Assembly: GCA_900119625.1 (NCBI GenBank)
Contig: FPKD01000013.1
Coordinates: 1-35,877 of the forward strand
Reading direction: 5' to 3'
From: Olsenella sp. kh2p3
GTDB taxonomy: Bacteria; Actinomycetota; Coriobacteriia; Coriobacteriales; Atopobiaceae
DNA length: 35,877 bases
The notes beneath the pieces are model-generated. The model was not told the DNA's origin. It searched no databases and saw only the letters and a list, made by a program, of their open reading frames with translations. The translations under genes and the position numbers were made by a program. The first letter of the stretch is position 1, and every line of letters begins with the position of its first letter. Positions 8,280 to 15,373 of the stretch are shown here, piece after piece.

Positions 8280-9146
8280 CTAGCCGATGGAACCCAGGAA
8301 CTCCGCCGTGCGCGCGTTCTCGGGATGGTCGAAGACCTTCTCGGGCACGCCCTGCTCGACCACAACGCCCTCCTCCATGAAGACCACGCGGTCGGCCACC
8401 TCGCGCGCGAAGTCCATCTCGTGCGTGACCACGATCATGGTCATGCCGGAGTTCTCGGCAAGGTCGCGGATGACGTCGAGGACGCCGCGGACCAGCTCCG
8501 GGTCGAGGGCGCTCGTGGGCTCGTCGAAGAGCAGCACGTTGGGATGCATGGCCACGGCCCTCGCGATTGCCACGCGCTGCTGCTGGCCACCGGAGAGCTG
8601 GGGCGGCTTGAAGTCGGCGCGGTCGGCGAGGCCCACGGCCGTGAGCTGCTTGATCGCCTCGGCCTCCGCCTCTTCCTTCGAGCGCTTGAGCACCTTGGTC
8701 TGCCCGATCATCACGTTCTGCTTGGCGGTGAGGTGCGGGAAGAGGTTGAACGACTGGAACACCATGCCGACCTCGCGGCGCAGCTTGTTGACGTCGGTCT
8801 TGCTCTGCCCCGTGATCTCCTGGTCCTCAATGAGGATGTGGCCGGCCGTGGGCGTCTCGAGCAGGTTGATGCAGCGCAGCATCGTGGACTTGCCGGAGCC
8901 GGACGGCCCGAGCACGACGACGACCTCGCCAGGCCACACGTCCAGGTTGACGTCGCGCAGGACCTTGGTGTCGTCGAAGGACTTGTTGAGATGCTCGATG
9001 CGCACGATGGGGTGCTCGCCCTCGGTGAAGTGGTGCTTGGTGAGCGTCTGATCCGAGGCAAAGGCGAGACGTGCCGCCTCCTCGGCAGAGAGGGCATCGG
9101 GGACAACAGGCACGTCCGCGTGCGTGTGGTGGTGCTTACTCGCCAT
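8280..9146 (-). CDS. Polar amino-acid ABC importer, ATP-binding subunit (GlnQ/HisP-type)
   Basis: Cytoplasmic ATPase that powers import through the adjacent permease; 288 residues. It shows Walker [10 protein letters not shown], a Q-loop ([13 protein letters not shown]), the signature LSGGQQQR, Walker [12 protein letters not shown] and the switch histidine (VVTHEMDFA). The phrases [11 protein letters not shown] and [11 protein letters not shown] are typical of the polar amino-acid uptake family. A roughly 45-residue N-terminal extension with a His run (SKHHHTH) precedes the core. The ATG at 9146 has GGAGG 8 nt upstream and overlaps the permease 3' end by 11 nt, so translation is probably coupled. 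Last gene of the operon. The exact substrate cannot be read from the sequence. Confidence 0.93.
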   Translation of the reverse strand: MASKHHHTHADVPVVPDALSAEEAARLAFASDQTLTKHHFTEGEHPIVRIEHLNKSFDDTKVLRDVNLDVWPGEVVVVLGPSGSGKSTMLRCINLLETPTAGHILIEDQEITGQSKTDVNKLRREVGMVFQSFNLFPHLTAKQNVMIGQTKVLKRSKEEAEAEAIKQLTAVGLADRADFKPPQLSGGQQQRVAIARAVAMHPNVLLFDEPTSALDPELVRGVLDVIRDLAENSGMTMIVVTHEMDFAREVADRVVFMEEGVVVEQGVPEKVFDHPENARTAEFLGSIG

Positions 9147-10611
9147 CTGCGACACCTCCAAGGTCGACGGTGGGATGCGAGACAAACGGTGCCGAGAGGG
9201 CCGCGAATACGTCGCCGGCGGGCTTGCTCGCCTCGGCGTGGAAAACCGTGGCAGAGGAGGCAAGGTCCTGCTCGGCCGTCGCGACCTCATCAGACGCGTC
9301 TGCGGCAGCGCGGCGCTTGGGCCTGGGGCCGCCTCCGCGCTCGGAGCGGGCGATGTTGTTCTCGATGATGCCAACGACCTTGATGAGCGGCAGCGTCACG
9401 ATGAGGTAGTAGATGGCAGCGGCCATGTACGGGGTGATGTTGCCCGAGGTGGTGGTGAGGTTCTTGGAGAACATCATGAGTTCCATGACACCCACCGAGG
9501 AGAGGAGCGACGTGTCCTTGTAGGACGTGATGAAGTCGCTAGTGACCGTCGGGATGACGCGGCGCACGGTCTGAGGCAGGATGATCGAGGTCATGGTCTG
9601 GAAGCCGTTCATGCCAAGGGAGGCAGCGGCCTCGTACTGGCCCTGCGGGATGGACTGGATGCCAGCGCGGAAGATCTCTGCCAGGTAGGCGGAGGAGTTC
9701 ACGGCCATTACGATGACGCCGAGGACGTTGTTGTCGATGTTGATGCCCACCATGGGCAGGCCGAAGAACATGATGTAGATCTGCAGGAAGAGCGGCGTGC
9801 CGCGCAGGAGGTTGATGTAGCAGATGGCGATGGCGCGCAGCACCTTGTGGCGGCTGGTCTTGAGCATGGCGAAGGCCAGGCCCAACACGATGGCAAAGGG
9901 ATAGCAGATAAGGACGATTCCCAGGCACACGAGCCAGCCGGGAAAGAGCGAGGCGAACGAGGCCAGGAGCAGCTGGGGCTTGAAGAACATGCCGAGGAAC
10001 GGGTTGGAGTTCCAGGCGGCAACCCACGGCTGGGCGTCAAGCCAGCTCACGGCAGCCTGGAGCGGGGTGTTTGCGATCACCGTGATGGCAGCGGAGTCGT
10101 CGAGCGCGTGCGACTGGCCGTCTGCGGTGGTGTAGCTGCCCGAGACCACGTAGTCGCCGCCCTCTGCGGGGAACTGCATGCCCGTGACCTCGAGGCGCAC
10201 GAGCGAGCCGGCAGGGATGTCCTCGGAGAACTGCACGCTCATCGAGTTGTCCGCGGAGGTCGCGGTGCCCTCGATGCTCGTGCGGTTGAGACCGTCGAGC
10301 ACGGTGATGCGCGTGCTTGAGTGGTCAAAGGTTGCCCCCTCGGGAAGGCTCAACGTGATCGAGGAGACCTGCTCGTTGTCACCGACGGTGCCCTCCCAGG
10401 TGAGACGCGTGTCCATCGCGCCAATGACGCCGGTTCCGCCGTCCTCGTTTGGACGCGCCGTCGCATCATTGATGGACATGGCCAGCGCGCTCGCGGGAAG
10501 AGCCACGAGGGTAGCGACAAGAACGAGCGCGGCCGCAAGGGCGAGTGCGTGCCCGTGCCGTGTGCGGCTGCTCTCCCCTCTCGTCAAGACGTTCTCATGC
10601 AAGTGTGCCAA
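9136..10611 (-). CDS. Amino-acid ABC permease fused to an N-terminal exported domain
   Basis: 491 residues, far longer than the usual 220-250 for HisM/GlnP-type permeases. It begins with a signal peptide or first helix (about 22-44, ending PASALA), then a beta-rich extracytoplasmic region (about 45-185: Thr/Ser/Gly-rich, with [12 protein letters not shown] and [11 protein letters not shown]), then a complete permease domain (about 200-420) with the EAA-type loop ([15 protein letters not shown]) and [17 protein letters not shown] charged C-terminal tail of about 70 residues follows. The start is a TTG at 10611 with AGGAG about 11 nt upstream; no better in-frame start keeps the signal sequence. 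It lies between the binding-protein and ATPase genes. The exported domain may help dock the binding protein, but this is not established. Confidence 0.88.
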   Translation of the reverse strand: MAHLHENVLTRGESSRTRHGHALALAAALVLVATLVALPASALAMSINDATARPNEDGGTGVIGAMDTRLTWEGTVGDNEQVSSITLSLPEGATFDHSSTRITVLDGLNRTSIEGTATSADNSMSVQFSEDIPAGSLVRLEVTGMQFPAEGGDYVVSGSYTTADGQSHALDDSAAITVIANTPLQAAVSWLDAQPWVAAWNSNPFLGMFFKPQLLLASFASLFPGWLVCLGIVLICYPFAIVLGLAFAMLKTSRHKVLRAIAICYINLLRGTPLFLQIYIMFFGLPMVGINIDNNVLGVIVMAVNSSAYLAEIFRAGIQSIPQGQYEAAASLGMNGFQTMTSIILPQTVRRVIPTVTSDFITSYKDTSLLSSVGVMELMMFSKNLTTTSGNITPYMAAAIYYLIVTLPLIKVVGIIENNIARSERGGGPRPKRRAAADASDEVATAEQDLASSATVFHAEASKPAGDVFAALSAPFVSHPTVDLGGVADGE

Positions 10612-10636
10612 GGTGATCTTTGCTCCTGACTGGAAA

Positions 10637-10656
10637 GCGGGGCCGTGTGGCCCCGC
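10637..10656 (-). promoter_or_regulatory. Intergenic stem-loop between binding-protein and permease genes
   Basis: GCGGGGCC-GTGT-GGCCCCGC is a perfect 8-bp stem without a T-run. In binding-protein-dependent importer operons such hairpins often stabilise the upstream mRNA, so more binding protein than membrane components is made. That role is inferred here. Confidence 0.55.
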
Positions 10657-10683
10657 CGTCGATTACGTTCCTGATACCGCCCG

Positions 10684-11535
10684 CTAGATGGTCGAGCCAA
10701 ACCACTTGGTCTCGATGGAGTCCATCGTGCCGTCGCTCTTGATGTCCTCGAGCGCCTTGTTGATGGCCTTCGTGAGGTTGGGGTTGTCCTTCGAGACCGC
10801 GATGCCGTACTGCTCGCCCGTGGCGATTTCCTCGACGATTTCGAGGTCGGAGAAGGAGTTGGTGAGCATGTACTTGGCAACGGGGAGGTCAACGACCATC
10901 GCGTTGTAGAGGCCAGTCTGGACGCCGGTGAGGGCAGCCGTGACATCGTCGACGGGCACGCGCGTGGCGTTGGGGAGCTTCTCGGTGATCCAGTCGTCAC
11001 CCGTGGTGCCGCCCTGGCAGACAACCTGCTTGGAGGCATCGTTCAGGGTCTCCCTGGTCTCGGCGGAGCCCTTCAGGGCAACGATGGCCTGGTTGGAATC
11101 GAGGTAGGGCTCGGAGAAGTCGACGGACTCCTCGCGCACGTCGGTGATCGTGATGGCAGCGATGGAGACGTCGGCCTTGCCACCCTGCTTGATGAGGGGC
11201 ACGAGGGTGTCGAACTTCTGGTTGGGCAGATACTCGCACTGGAGGCCCATCTTGTCGGCGACGGCCTTGATGACGTCGACGTCGAAGCCCTCGGGATCGC
11301 CGGTCTTGTCGTCCATGTACTCGAACGGGGCAAAGCCCAGCTCGGCGACGACGGTCAGGGTGCCGTCCTTCACGAGCGTGTAGGAGTCGTCGCTCGAGGA
11401 GGTCGAGGCGCTCGAGGAGTCCGTGCTCGCGGAGGAGCTGCTGGTGGAGCTGCCACCGCAGCCCGCGAGGACCGCGCTGCCCGCAAGTGCGCCCGCGGCG
11501 AGAATGAACTGACGCCTGCTCATGGAGTTCTTCAT
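10684..11535 (-). CDS. Amino-acid ABC transporter substrate-binding lipoprotein (Tat-type signal)
   Basis: 283 residues, periplasmic-binding-protein type 2 fold of the polar amino-acid family. The signal carries a twin-arginine motif (SRRQFIL) and a lipobox ending LAGC (Cys26), so it is probably exported folded and lipid-anchored. A Ser-rich linker (27-50) leads into the binding domain, with typical blocks LGFAPFEYMD, GFDVDVIKAV, VDFSEPYLDSNQ and YGIAVSKDNPNL. The ATG at 11535 follows GGAAGGGAA. Second gene of the importer operon, 94 nt after its paralogue, with the permease next. The two binding proteins have the same length and block order, so they arose by duplication. Confidence 0.92.
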   Translation of the reverse strand: MKNSMSRRQFILAAGALAGSAVLAGCGGSSTSSSSASTDSSSASTSSSDDSYTLVKDGTLTVVAELGFAPFEYMDDKTGDPEGFDVDVIKAVADKMGLQCEYLPNQKFDTLVPLIKQGGKADVSIAAITITDVREESVDFSEPYLDSNQAIVALKGSAETRETLNDASKQVVCQGGTTGDDWITEKLPNATRVPVDDVTAALTGVQTGLYNAMVVDLPVAKYMLTNSFSDLEIVEEIATGEQYGIAVSKDNPNLTKAINKALEDIKSDGTMDSIETKWFGSTI

Positions 11536-11629
11536 GGTGTTCCCTTCCTATTGCTTGTCTTCCCGCCTTGGGCGGTCGGTGTTTCCCCCATTGTTGCCGC
11601 CCGACGTTACGGGCGATGGACCCGGACCG

Positions 11630-12481
11630 TTACAGGTCTGCTCCAAACCACTTGGTCTTGAGGTCCTTGAGCGTGCCGTCCTCATCGAGCTGGGCAAGGG
11701 CATCGTTGATGGCGCTCGTGAGCGCGGGGTTGGACTTGGAGACAACGATGCCGTACTGCTCGCCCGTCGGGATCTCGATGGAGACCTGGCAATCCGTAAA
11801 GGAGTTGTTCACGAGGTACTGGACCACGGGGAGGTCTGCCACAGCAGCGTCATAGAGGCCGGACTGGACACCCGTGAGTGCCACGACGGGGTCATCAAGC
11901 GAGACGAGCGTGGCGTTGCGGAGCTTCTCCTGGACCCAGGACTCGCCAGTGGTGCCGGCCTGCACGGCGACCTTGACGTCTGCGGAGTTGAGGTCGTCCT
12001 GCGTGGTCTTGGTTGCGGTCTTGACGGTCACGAGGCCCTGGTTGGAGTCGAGGTAGGGGTCGGTGAAGTCAATCTCCTGCTTGCGCTCGTCGGTAATCGT
12101 GAAGTTGGAGACGCCCACGTCAGCGGTGCCACCCTGCTTGATGGTGGGAATGATGGTGTCGAACTTCACGGGCGAGAGGTACACGCTCGTAAGGCCGAGC
12201 TTCTCGCCAATGGCCTGCATGAGCTCGACTTCGAAGCCCGCAGGCTCGTTGGTCGAGGTGTCGGTGTAGTCAAGCGGCGGGTTGGCGAGGTCGGAGGCAA
12301 TGGTGAGCTGTCCATCCTTCACCAGGGTGTAGGTGTCCTGCGAGGCTGAGGTTGTTGATGCGCTGGTAGAGGTGCCCGTTGAGGACGACGCGGAGACAAA
12401 TTCGGCGAGTGCCGCCGTGCCCATGGCTGACATTGCGCACGCGAGAAAGTCGCGGCGCGTGAGTGACGCGAGCTGCTTCAT
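11630..12481 (-). CDS. Second amino-acid substrate-binding protein, Tat signal without lipobox
   Basis: 283 residues, paralogue of the downstream binding protein (shared blocks: DTYTLVKDGQLTIASDL, GFEVELMQAIGEKLG, IDFTDPYLDSNQG, YGIVVSKSNPAL). The signal begins MKQLASLTRRDFLA, a twin-arginine motif, but the later part (TAALAEFVSAS) has no lipobox cysteine; the only nearby Cys is directly after the RR motif and cannot be one. It may therefore be a soluble secreted or membrane-tethered protein, unlike its lipidated partner. The ATG at 12481 was preferred over an upstream in-frame start because the Tat motif then sits at the usual position; the ribosome site GAGAAGAG is modest. First gene of the importer operon. 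Confidence 0.88.
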   Translation of the reverse strand: MKQLASLTRRDFLACAMSAMGTAALAEFVSASSSTGTSTSASTTSASQDTYTLVKDGQLTIASDLANPPLDYTDTSTNEPAGFEVELMQAIGEKLGLTSVYLSPVKFDTIIPTIKQGGTADVGVSNFTITDERKQEIDFTDPYLDSNQGLVTVKTATKTTQDDLNSADVKVAVQAGTTGESWVQEKLRNATLVSLDDPVVALTGVQSGLYDAAVADLPVVQYLVNNSFTDCQVSIEIPTGEQYGIVVSKSNPALTSAINDALAQLDEDGTLKDLKTKWFGADL

Positions 12482-12630
12482 GAGATGCTCTTCTCTCTGA
12501 CGTGAGGGGAACATTACGGCCTTGATACCACCCCTCCGTTGGTCAAGTAGTTTGGCTCAACGGCTCTGCGAACGGCGGCGCAACGCGGTTTCTTAACAAG
12601 ATTGACAAAGAGTGAGCTGCTGTTTTTCGA

Positions 12631-12670
12631 CAATTTATGCATTTTTGTCTAGTGTTATGCCAATTTATGG
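12631..12670. promoter_or_regulatory. CAATTTATG direct repeats upstream of the importer operon
   Basis: CAATTTATG occurs at 12631 and 12661, exactly 30 nt apart (about three helical turns), in AT-rich DNA 150-190 nt upstream of the importer start. This could be a pair of regulator sites or part of the promoter (a TTGGCA-like -35 overlaps). No defined regulator motif is recognised. Confidence 0.4.
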
Positions 12671-12811
12671 AATATTCTGACCAATATCTGTATTTGTCAT
12701 TGAATTCCTATGCAACAAAGCGCATAAGGTGGGGTCTTTGGGCAGGCGTGTGGGGCGGCAGGAGCGACGAGGCTCCACTTGTCCCGCGTGGTCGAGTTGG
12801 CAGACATTGAC

Positions 12812-12938
12812 GATTGGGATACGGTTTTTCGAGGTACCCCCGAGTATCGAGTAGTTCGAATATTGATAAACAGCACGTCAGCGAAGTGCGGCCTTGGCAA
12901 TGCCACATAAGGGTTTCAACCAAAACTGCTGCCAACCG
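12812..12938. repeat. Diverged single copy of the CRISPR-adjacent repeat unit
   Basis: Compared with the unit at 35073-35201: both have TTTTTCG then CCCCGAGTA near the left end, and CACAT(c)AAGGGTTT followed by AAAACTGC..CCAACCG at the right end. The distance from the end of TTTTTCG to the end of CCAACCG is 107 nt in both. The left arm has decayed, so the hairpin is poor here. Confidence 0.5.
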
Positions 12939-13031
12939 GAAGTGCGGGGTGAGGCATGGCCGCGTCCCTCTCACCTACTGACCGGCGCCAGCAGCCACCG
13001 CCATCAAACTTGCGCCGCATGCCCACAGAGT

Positions 13032-13102
13032 TTAGCTCTATTTCTTAAACGACTTCGACGTTTGCCCAGTTGCCGCGAAGCCGTTTTAAGAAAGGGAGCT
13101 AA
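13032..13102. repeat. Imperfect long inverted repeat
   Basis: The arm 13032-13057 (TTAGCTCTATTTCTTAAACG...) pairs, with small bulges, with 13076-13102 (...GTTTTAAGAAAGGGAGCTAA). Loop about 18 nt. No associated gene. Confidence 0.6.
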
Positions 13103-13198
13103 TCTCCGAACGAAGGTGATTGGAGGGCCCAAGAGCTGGCGCATCTCGCACCGCCAGCACTGTCGCTCTACCCACGCAACCCGCCCCATCCCCCGAAT

Positions 13199-13273
13199 TT
13201 ATTGCGCGTTATTTCTCGCCGTAGCGGCATATGGCCAGTTGAGCAATTAGTTCTCAGGAATAACGCGCAATAA
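13199..13273. repeat. Perfect 15-bp inverted repeat
   Basis: TTATTGCGCGTTATT (13199-13213) and AATAACGCGCAATAA (13259-13273) are perfectly complementary around a 45-nt loop. The arm resembles those at 7162-7237 and the GCGCGTTATT in the repeat array at 25.9 kb. Confidence 0.75.
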
Positions 13274-13430
13274 TCCACGGCAAAGACGTCAACGGAAGAG
13301 AGGAGGGAGAGAAGCCTTAGCCCGGAGAAGGGTACCGAAGCTCCCGGCGGTATACCGGGAACCCGAATTGCCCTTCTCGTACGATCCAGCTGCAGAAGCC
13401 CGCCCGCGATCAAGAACGCGGCGCCAAAAA

Positions 13431-13459
13431 TGAGACAAAGGGACTGTCCCTTTGTCTCA
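13431..13459. repeat. 29-nt palindrome TGAGACAAAGGGAC-T-GTCCCTTTGTCTCA
   Basis: Perfect 14-bp arms around one central base. A near-identical palindrome lies at 27333-27363, upstream of the marR-type gene. Here it is just beyond the terminator of the glutamine-synthetase-like gene, so it is not tied to one kind of gene position. Confidence 0.85.
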
Positions 13460-13466
13460 CGAGAAA

Positions 13467-13495
13467 GGCGCCCGCCGGATTCCCCAGCGGGCGCC
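13467..13495 (-). terminator. Terminator-like hairpin after the glutamine-synthetase-like gene
   Basis: GGCGCCCGC (13467-13475) and GCGGGCGCC (13487-13495) form a perfect 9-bp stem. On the minus strand TTTCTCG follows, a short T-tract. It lies about 40 nt past the stop codon. Confidence 0.65.
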
Positions 13496-13533
13496 GCAAT
13501 GCGCAATGCAGCTCTCGGCGAGAAGCCCTCGGC

Positions 13534-14874
13534 CTACACGCCGCCGTAGTAGTGGACACGCTCCCAATCGGTGACGGTGGTGCAGAACTCCTCCCACTCG
13601 CGGCGTTTGCTCTCCACGAGGTAGTTGAAGATATGCTCGCCCAGCGTCTCTCGCATAAGCTCGGACTCCTCGAAGCGATCGACCGCCTCACCCAGCGTGC
13701 GCGGCAGGCGCTCGATACCCTTGGCAGCAAGCTCGCGCTCGCTCTGCGAGAAGGTGTCGACCGTGGCCTCCTCGGGAAGCACAAGCTCGTCCTCGATGCC
13801 CTTGAGGCCCGCCGCCAGCGTAACGGCCAGTGCAAGGTACGGGTTGGCGGTGTTGTCGGCGCTGCGCAGCTCGACGCGCGTTGCCACGTGCTTGCCGGGC
13901 TTGTGCGTAGGAACGCGTACCAGCGCGGAACGGTTCTTGCGGCCCCACGTAGCGTAATTGGGGACCTCGCCGGAGGTGATGAAGCGCTTGTACGAGTTCA
14001 CCGTGGGATTGGTGACCAGCGTGAACTCGGGCGCGTAGCGGAGAAGGCCCGCTACAAAGTGCTGCGCCAGCTCGGAGAGGTGCGCGGGGTGCTCGGTCTT
14101 GGGCGCCCAGAAGAGGTTCTCGCCGTCGTGATCGAAGAGCGAGAGGTACAGGAACATGGCGGAGCCCGGCGCATCCGAGAGAGGCTTGGGCATAAACGAC
14201 GCGAAGAGCCCCTCGGCCGCGGCCTCCTGCTTGATGACCAGGCGAGAGGACATGATGTTGTCGGCGCAGCTCACAGCCTCGGTGAAGCGCAGCTCGATGA
14301 CGTTCTGGGACGGGCCGCCGCCGTGGAAGGAGTACTGCACGGGAACGGACATCTTCTCGAGCGTGAGTGTGGTCTGGCGGCGCAGGTCGTTTGCCACGTC
14401 GCTCGGCGTAAGGTCAAAGTAGCCAGCGGTGTCAAGCGGCACGGGGTCCACGTCGTTGTCGAAGTAGAAGTACTCGATCTTGGGACCCACGTTGAACACG
14501 TAGCCCTCGCGATCGGCGCGCTCGAAGACGCGCTCGAGGCATCCGCGCGGGTCGCCGGCGAACGGCTCGCGCGAAGGTGTGCAGATGTTGCAGAACACGC
14601 GCGCCACGCCGCTCTCGGTGGGGCGCCAAGGCAGAAGCTGGAACGTCTCAGCATCGGGGAAGGCGAGCATGTCCGACTCCTCGAGGCGAGCAAAGCCGTC
14701 AATCGACGAGCCGTCAAAGCCAATGCCCTCCTCGAAGGCCTCCTCGAGCTCCTCCGGCGAGATCGCGAACGACTTCAGCGTGCCAAGCACGTCTGTGAAC
14801 CACAGGCGAACGAATCGAATGTCGCGCTCCTCAACGGTGCGCAGAACGAAATCTATGTCCTTCTCGGTGCTCAT
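13534..14874 (-). CDS. Glutamine-synthetase-like protein lacking most metal ligands
   Basis: 446 residues, the length of a type I-alpha glutamine synthetase, with GS landmarks throughout: DGSSIDGF (54-61), FMPKPL (227-232), NPTVNSYKR (289-297), NRSALVRVP (314-322), RVELRSADNTANPYLAL (333-349). However, four of the six metal ligands are replaced. The first Glu of the E-x-E motif is Lys132 (GPKIEYF), the HHE motif reads FHG (Gly185), the next Glu ligand is Val192 (PSQNVI), and the GMH histidine is Phe241 (SAMFLY). Glu134 and Glu335 remain, as do Glu303 and Arg337. ATP-dependent glutamine formation needs these metals, so this is probably a non-catalytic or repurposed homologue, perhaps regulatory. 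The frame is intact and codon use normal, so it is not a decaying pseudogene. The ATG at 14874 has GGGAGGAG upstream. Confidence 0.85.
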   Translation of the reverse strand: MSTEKDIDFVLRTVEERDIRFVRLWFTDVLGTLKSFAISPEELEEAFEEGIGFDGSSIDGFARLEESDMLAFPDAETFQLLPWRPTESGVARVFCNICTPSREPFAGDPRGCLERVFERADREGYVFNVGPKIEYFYFDNDVDPVPLDTAGYFDLTPSDVANDLRRQTTLTLEKMSVPVQYSFHGGGPSQNVIELRFTEAVSCADNIMSSRLVIKQEAAAEGLFASFMPKPLSDAPGSAMFLYLSLFDHDGENLFWAPKTEHPAHLSELAQHFVAGLLRYAPEFTLVTNPTVNSYKRFITSGEVPNYATWGRKNRSALVRVPTHKPGKHVATRVELRSADNTANPYLALAVTLAAGLKGIEDELVLPEEATVDTFSQSERELAAKGIERLPRTLGEAVDRFEESELMRETLGEHIFNYLVESKRREWEEFCTTVTDWERVHYYGGV

Positions 14875-14912
14875 GGGTCTCCTCCCGACGGCACGGGCGC
14901 AGGTACTGCTCA

Positions 14913-14953
14913 ATCATACCTACGTTCCCACAACCGTATTTCGTGCCTGTTTC
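14913..14953 (-). promoter_or_regulatory. Candidate promoter and GlnR-like box of the glutamine-synthetase-like gene
   Basis: On the minus strand TATGAT (14918-14913) is a good -10, 39 nt before the ATG; no good -35 is seen. Just upstream, GAAAC-n6-GAAAT (14953-14938) matches the 11-nt spacing of actinobacterial GlnR half-site pairs. With a GlnR-like regulator 6 kb away this is suggestive; by chance such a match is not rare. Confidence 0.35.
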
Positions 14954-15025
14954 CACCTTCCCATCGGAGGGAATTATGACGTGGGAGACACGCTGGGGCA
15001 ACCACAGCGGCCCCTATTTGGCGAA

Positions 15026-15063
15026 CTATCCAGCGCTGTGGTGCCTATCCAGCGCTGTGGTGC
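15026..15063. repeat. 19-nt tandem duplication at the end of the Cys-rich gene
   Basis: CTATCCAGCGCTGTGGTGC occurs twice head to tail (15026-15044 and 15045-15063). The right copy contains the last codons and stop of the small Cys-rich gene, the left one is 3' untranslated. A perfect copy implies a recent slippage event without effect on the protein. Confidence 0.9.
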
Positions 15064-15260
15064 GCCGGCTTGTCAAGCGCCTCGTTCGCACGACGGAGCA
15101 TGTCGTCGGCGGCGCGGCAGTGCCCGCCGGTGTAGCGCGCCGTGCAACCGGCATCGCCGCAGGTGCTGCATTCGCTTGTCTCGCCGCGGGCAATCGAGCG
15201 CACGCACAGGGCCACCACCGCGGCCACCGCAAGGACAATGACAACATCAAGGGGATTCAT
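15045..15260 (-). CDS. Small Cys-rich membrane protein (FeoB-associated-like)
   Basis: 71 residues. The ATG at 15260 has GGAGG 5 nt upstream. One N-terminal transmembrane helix (about 5-23) is followed by four cysteines (31, 34, 39, 48) in CSTCGDAGC...GGHC. The layout resembles small FeoB-associated cysteine-rich proteins, which have a membrane helix followed by clustered cysteines, but no feoB is present in the window. It could bind metal or an Fe-S centre at the inner membrane face. Real gene status rests on the start signal and the helix-plus-Cys design. Confidence 0.6.
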   Translation of the reverse strand: MNPLDVVIVLAVAAVVALCVRSIARGETSECSTCGDAGCTARYTGGHCRAADDMLRRANEALDKPAHHSAG

Positions 15261-15373
15261 GAGTGCCTCCCTCATGCAAGCTTTAAGTTAACCTGTGTCA
15301 ACTATACCCTTTTGCGTCATACTATCTATAGGTGTGCGGAAGCGCACGAAAAAGCCCAAGAGAAGGGAAGCCC

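Larger units (their letters stand above)
12482..13533. other. 1.05-kb gene-free region between importer operon and the glutamine-synthetase-like gene
   Basis: Short open frames here (for example 12697-12906, minus) lack recognisable domains, coding bias and ribosome sites. The region holds an AT-rich promoter-like zone (12600-12720) for the importer operon, a diverged copy of the CRISPR-adjacent repeat unit (about 12812-12938), inverted repeats at 13032-13102 and 13199-13273, a 29-nt palindrome (13431-13459) and a terminator (13467-13495). Confidence 0.6.

Noticed and set aside
12697..12974. Short minus-strand open frames of 69 and 88 codons
   Set aside because: No recognisable protein features, overlapping frames, and they cover a diverged repeat unit.
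13552..14979. 475-codon plus-strand frame opposite the glutamine-synthetase-like gene
   Set aside because: Antisense shadow: low-complexity Arg/His/Gly-rich translation, while the minus frame has clear GS motifs.
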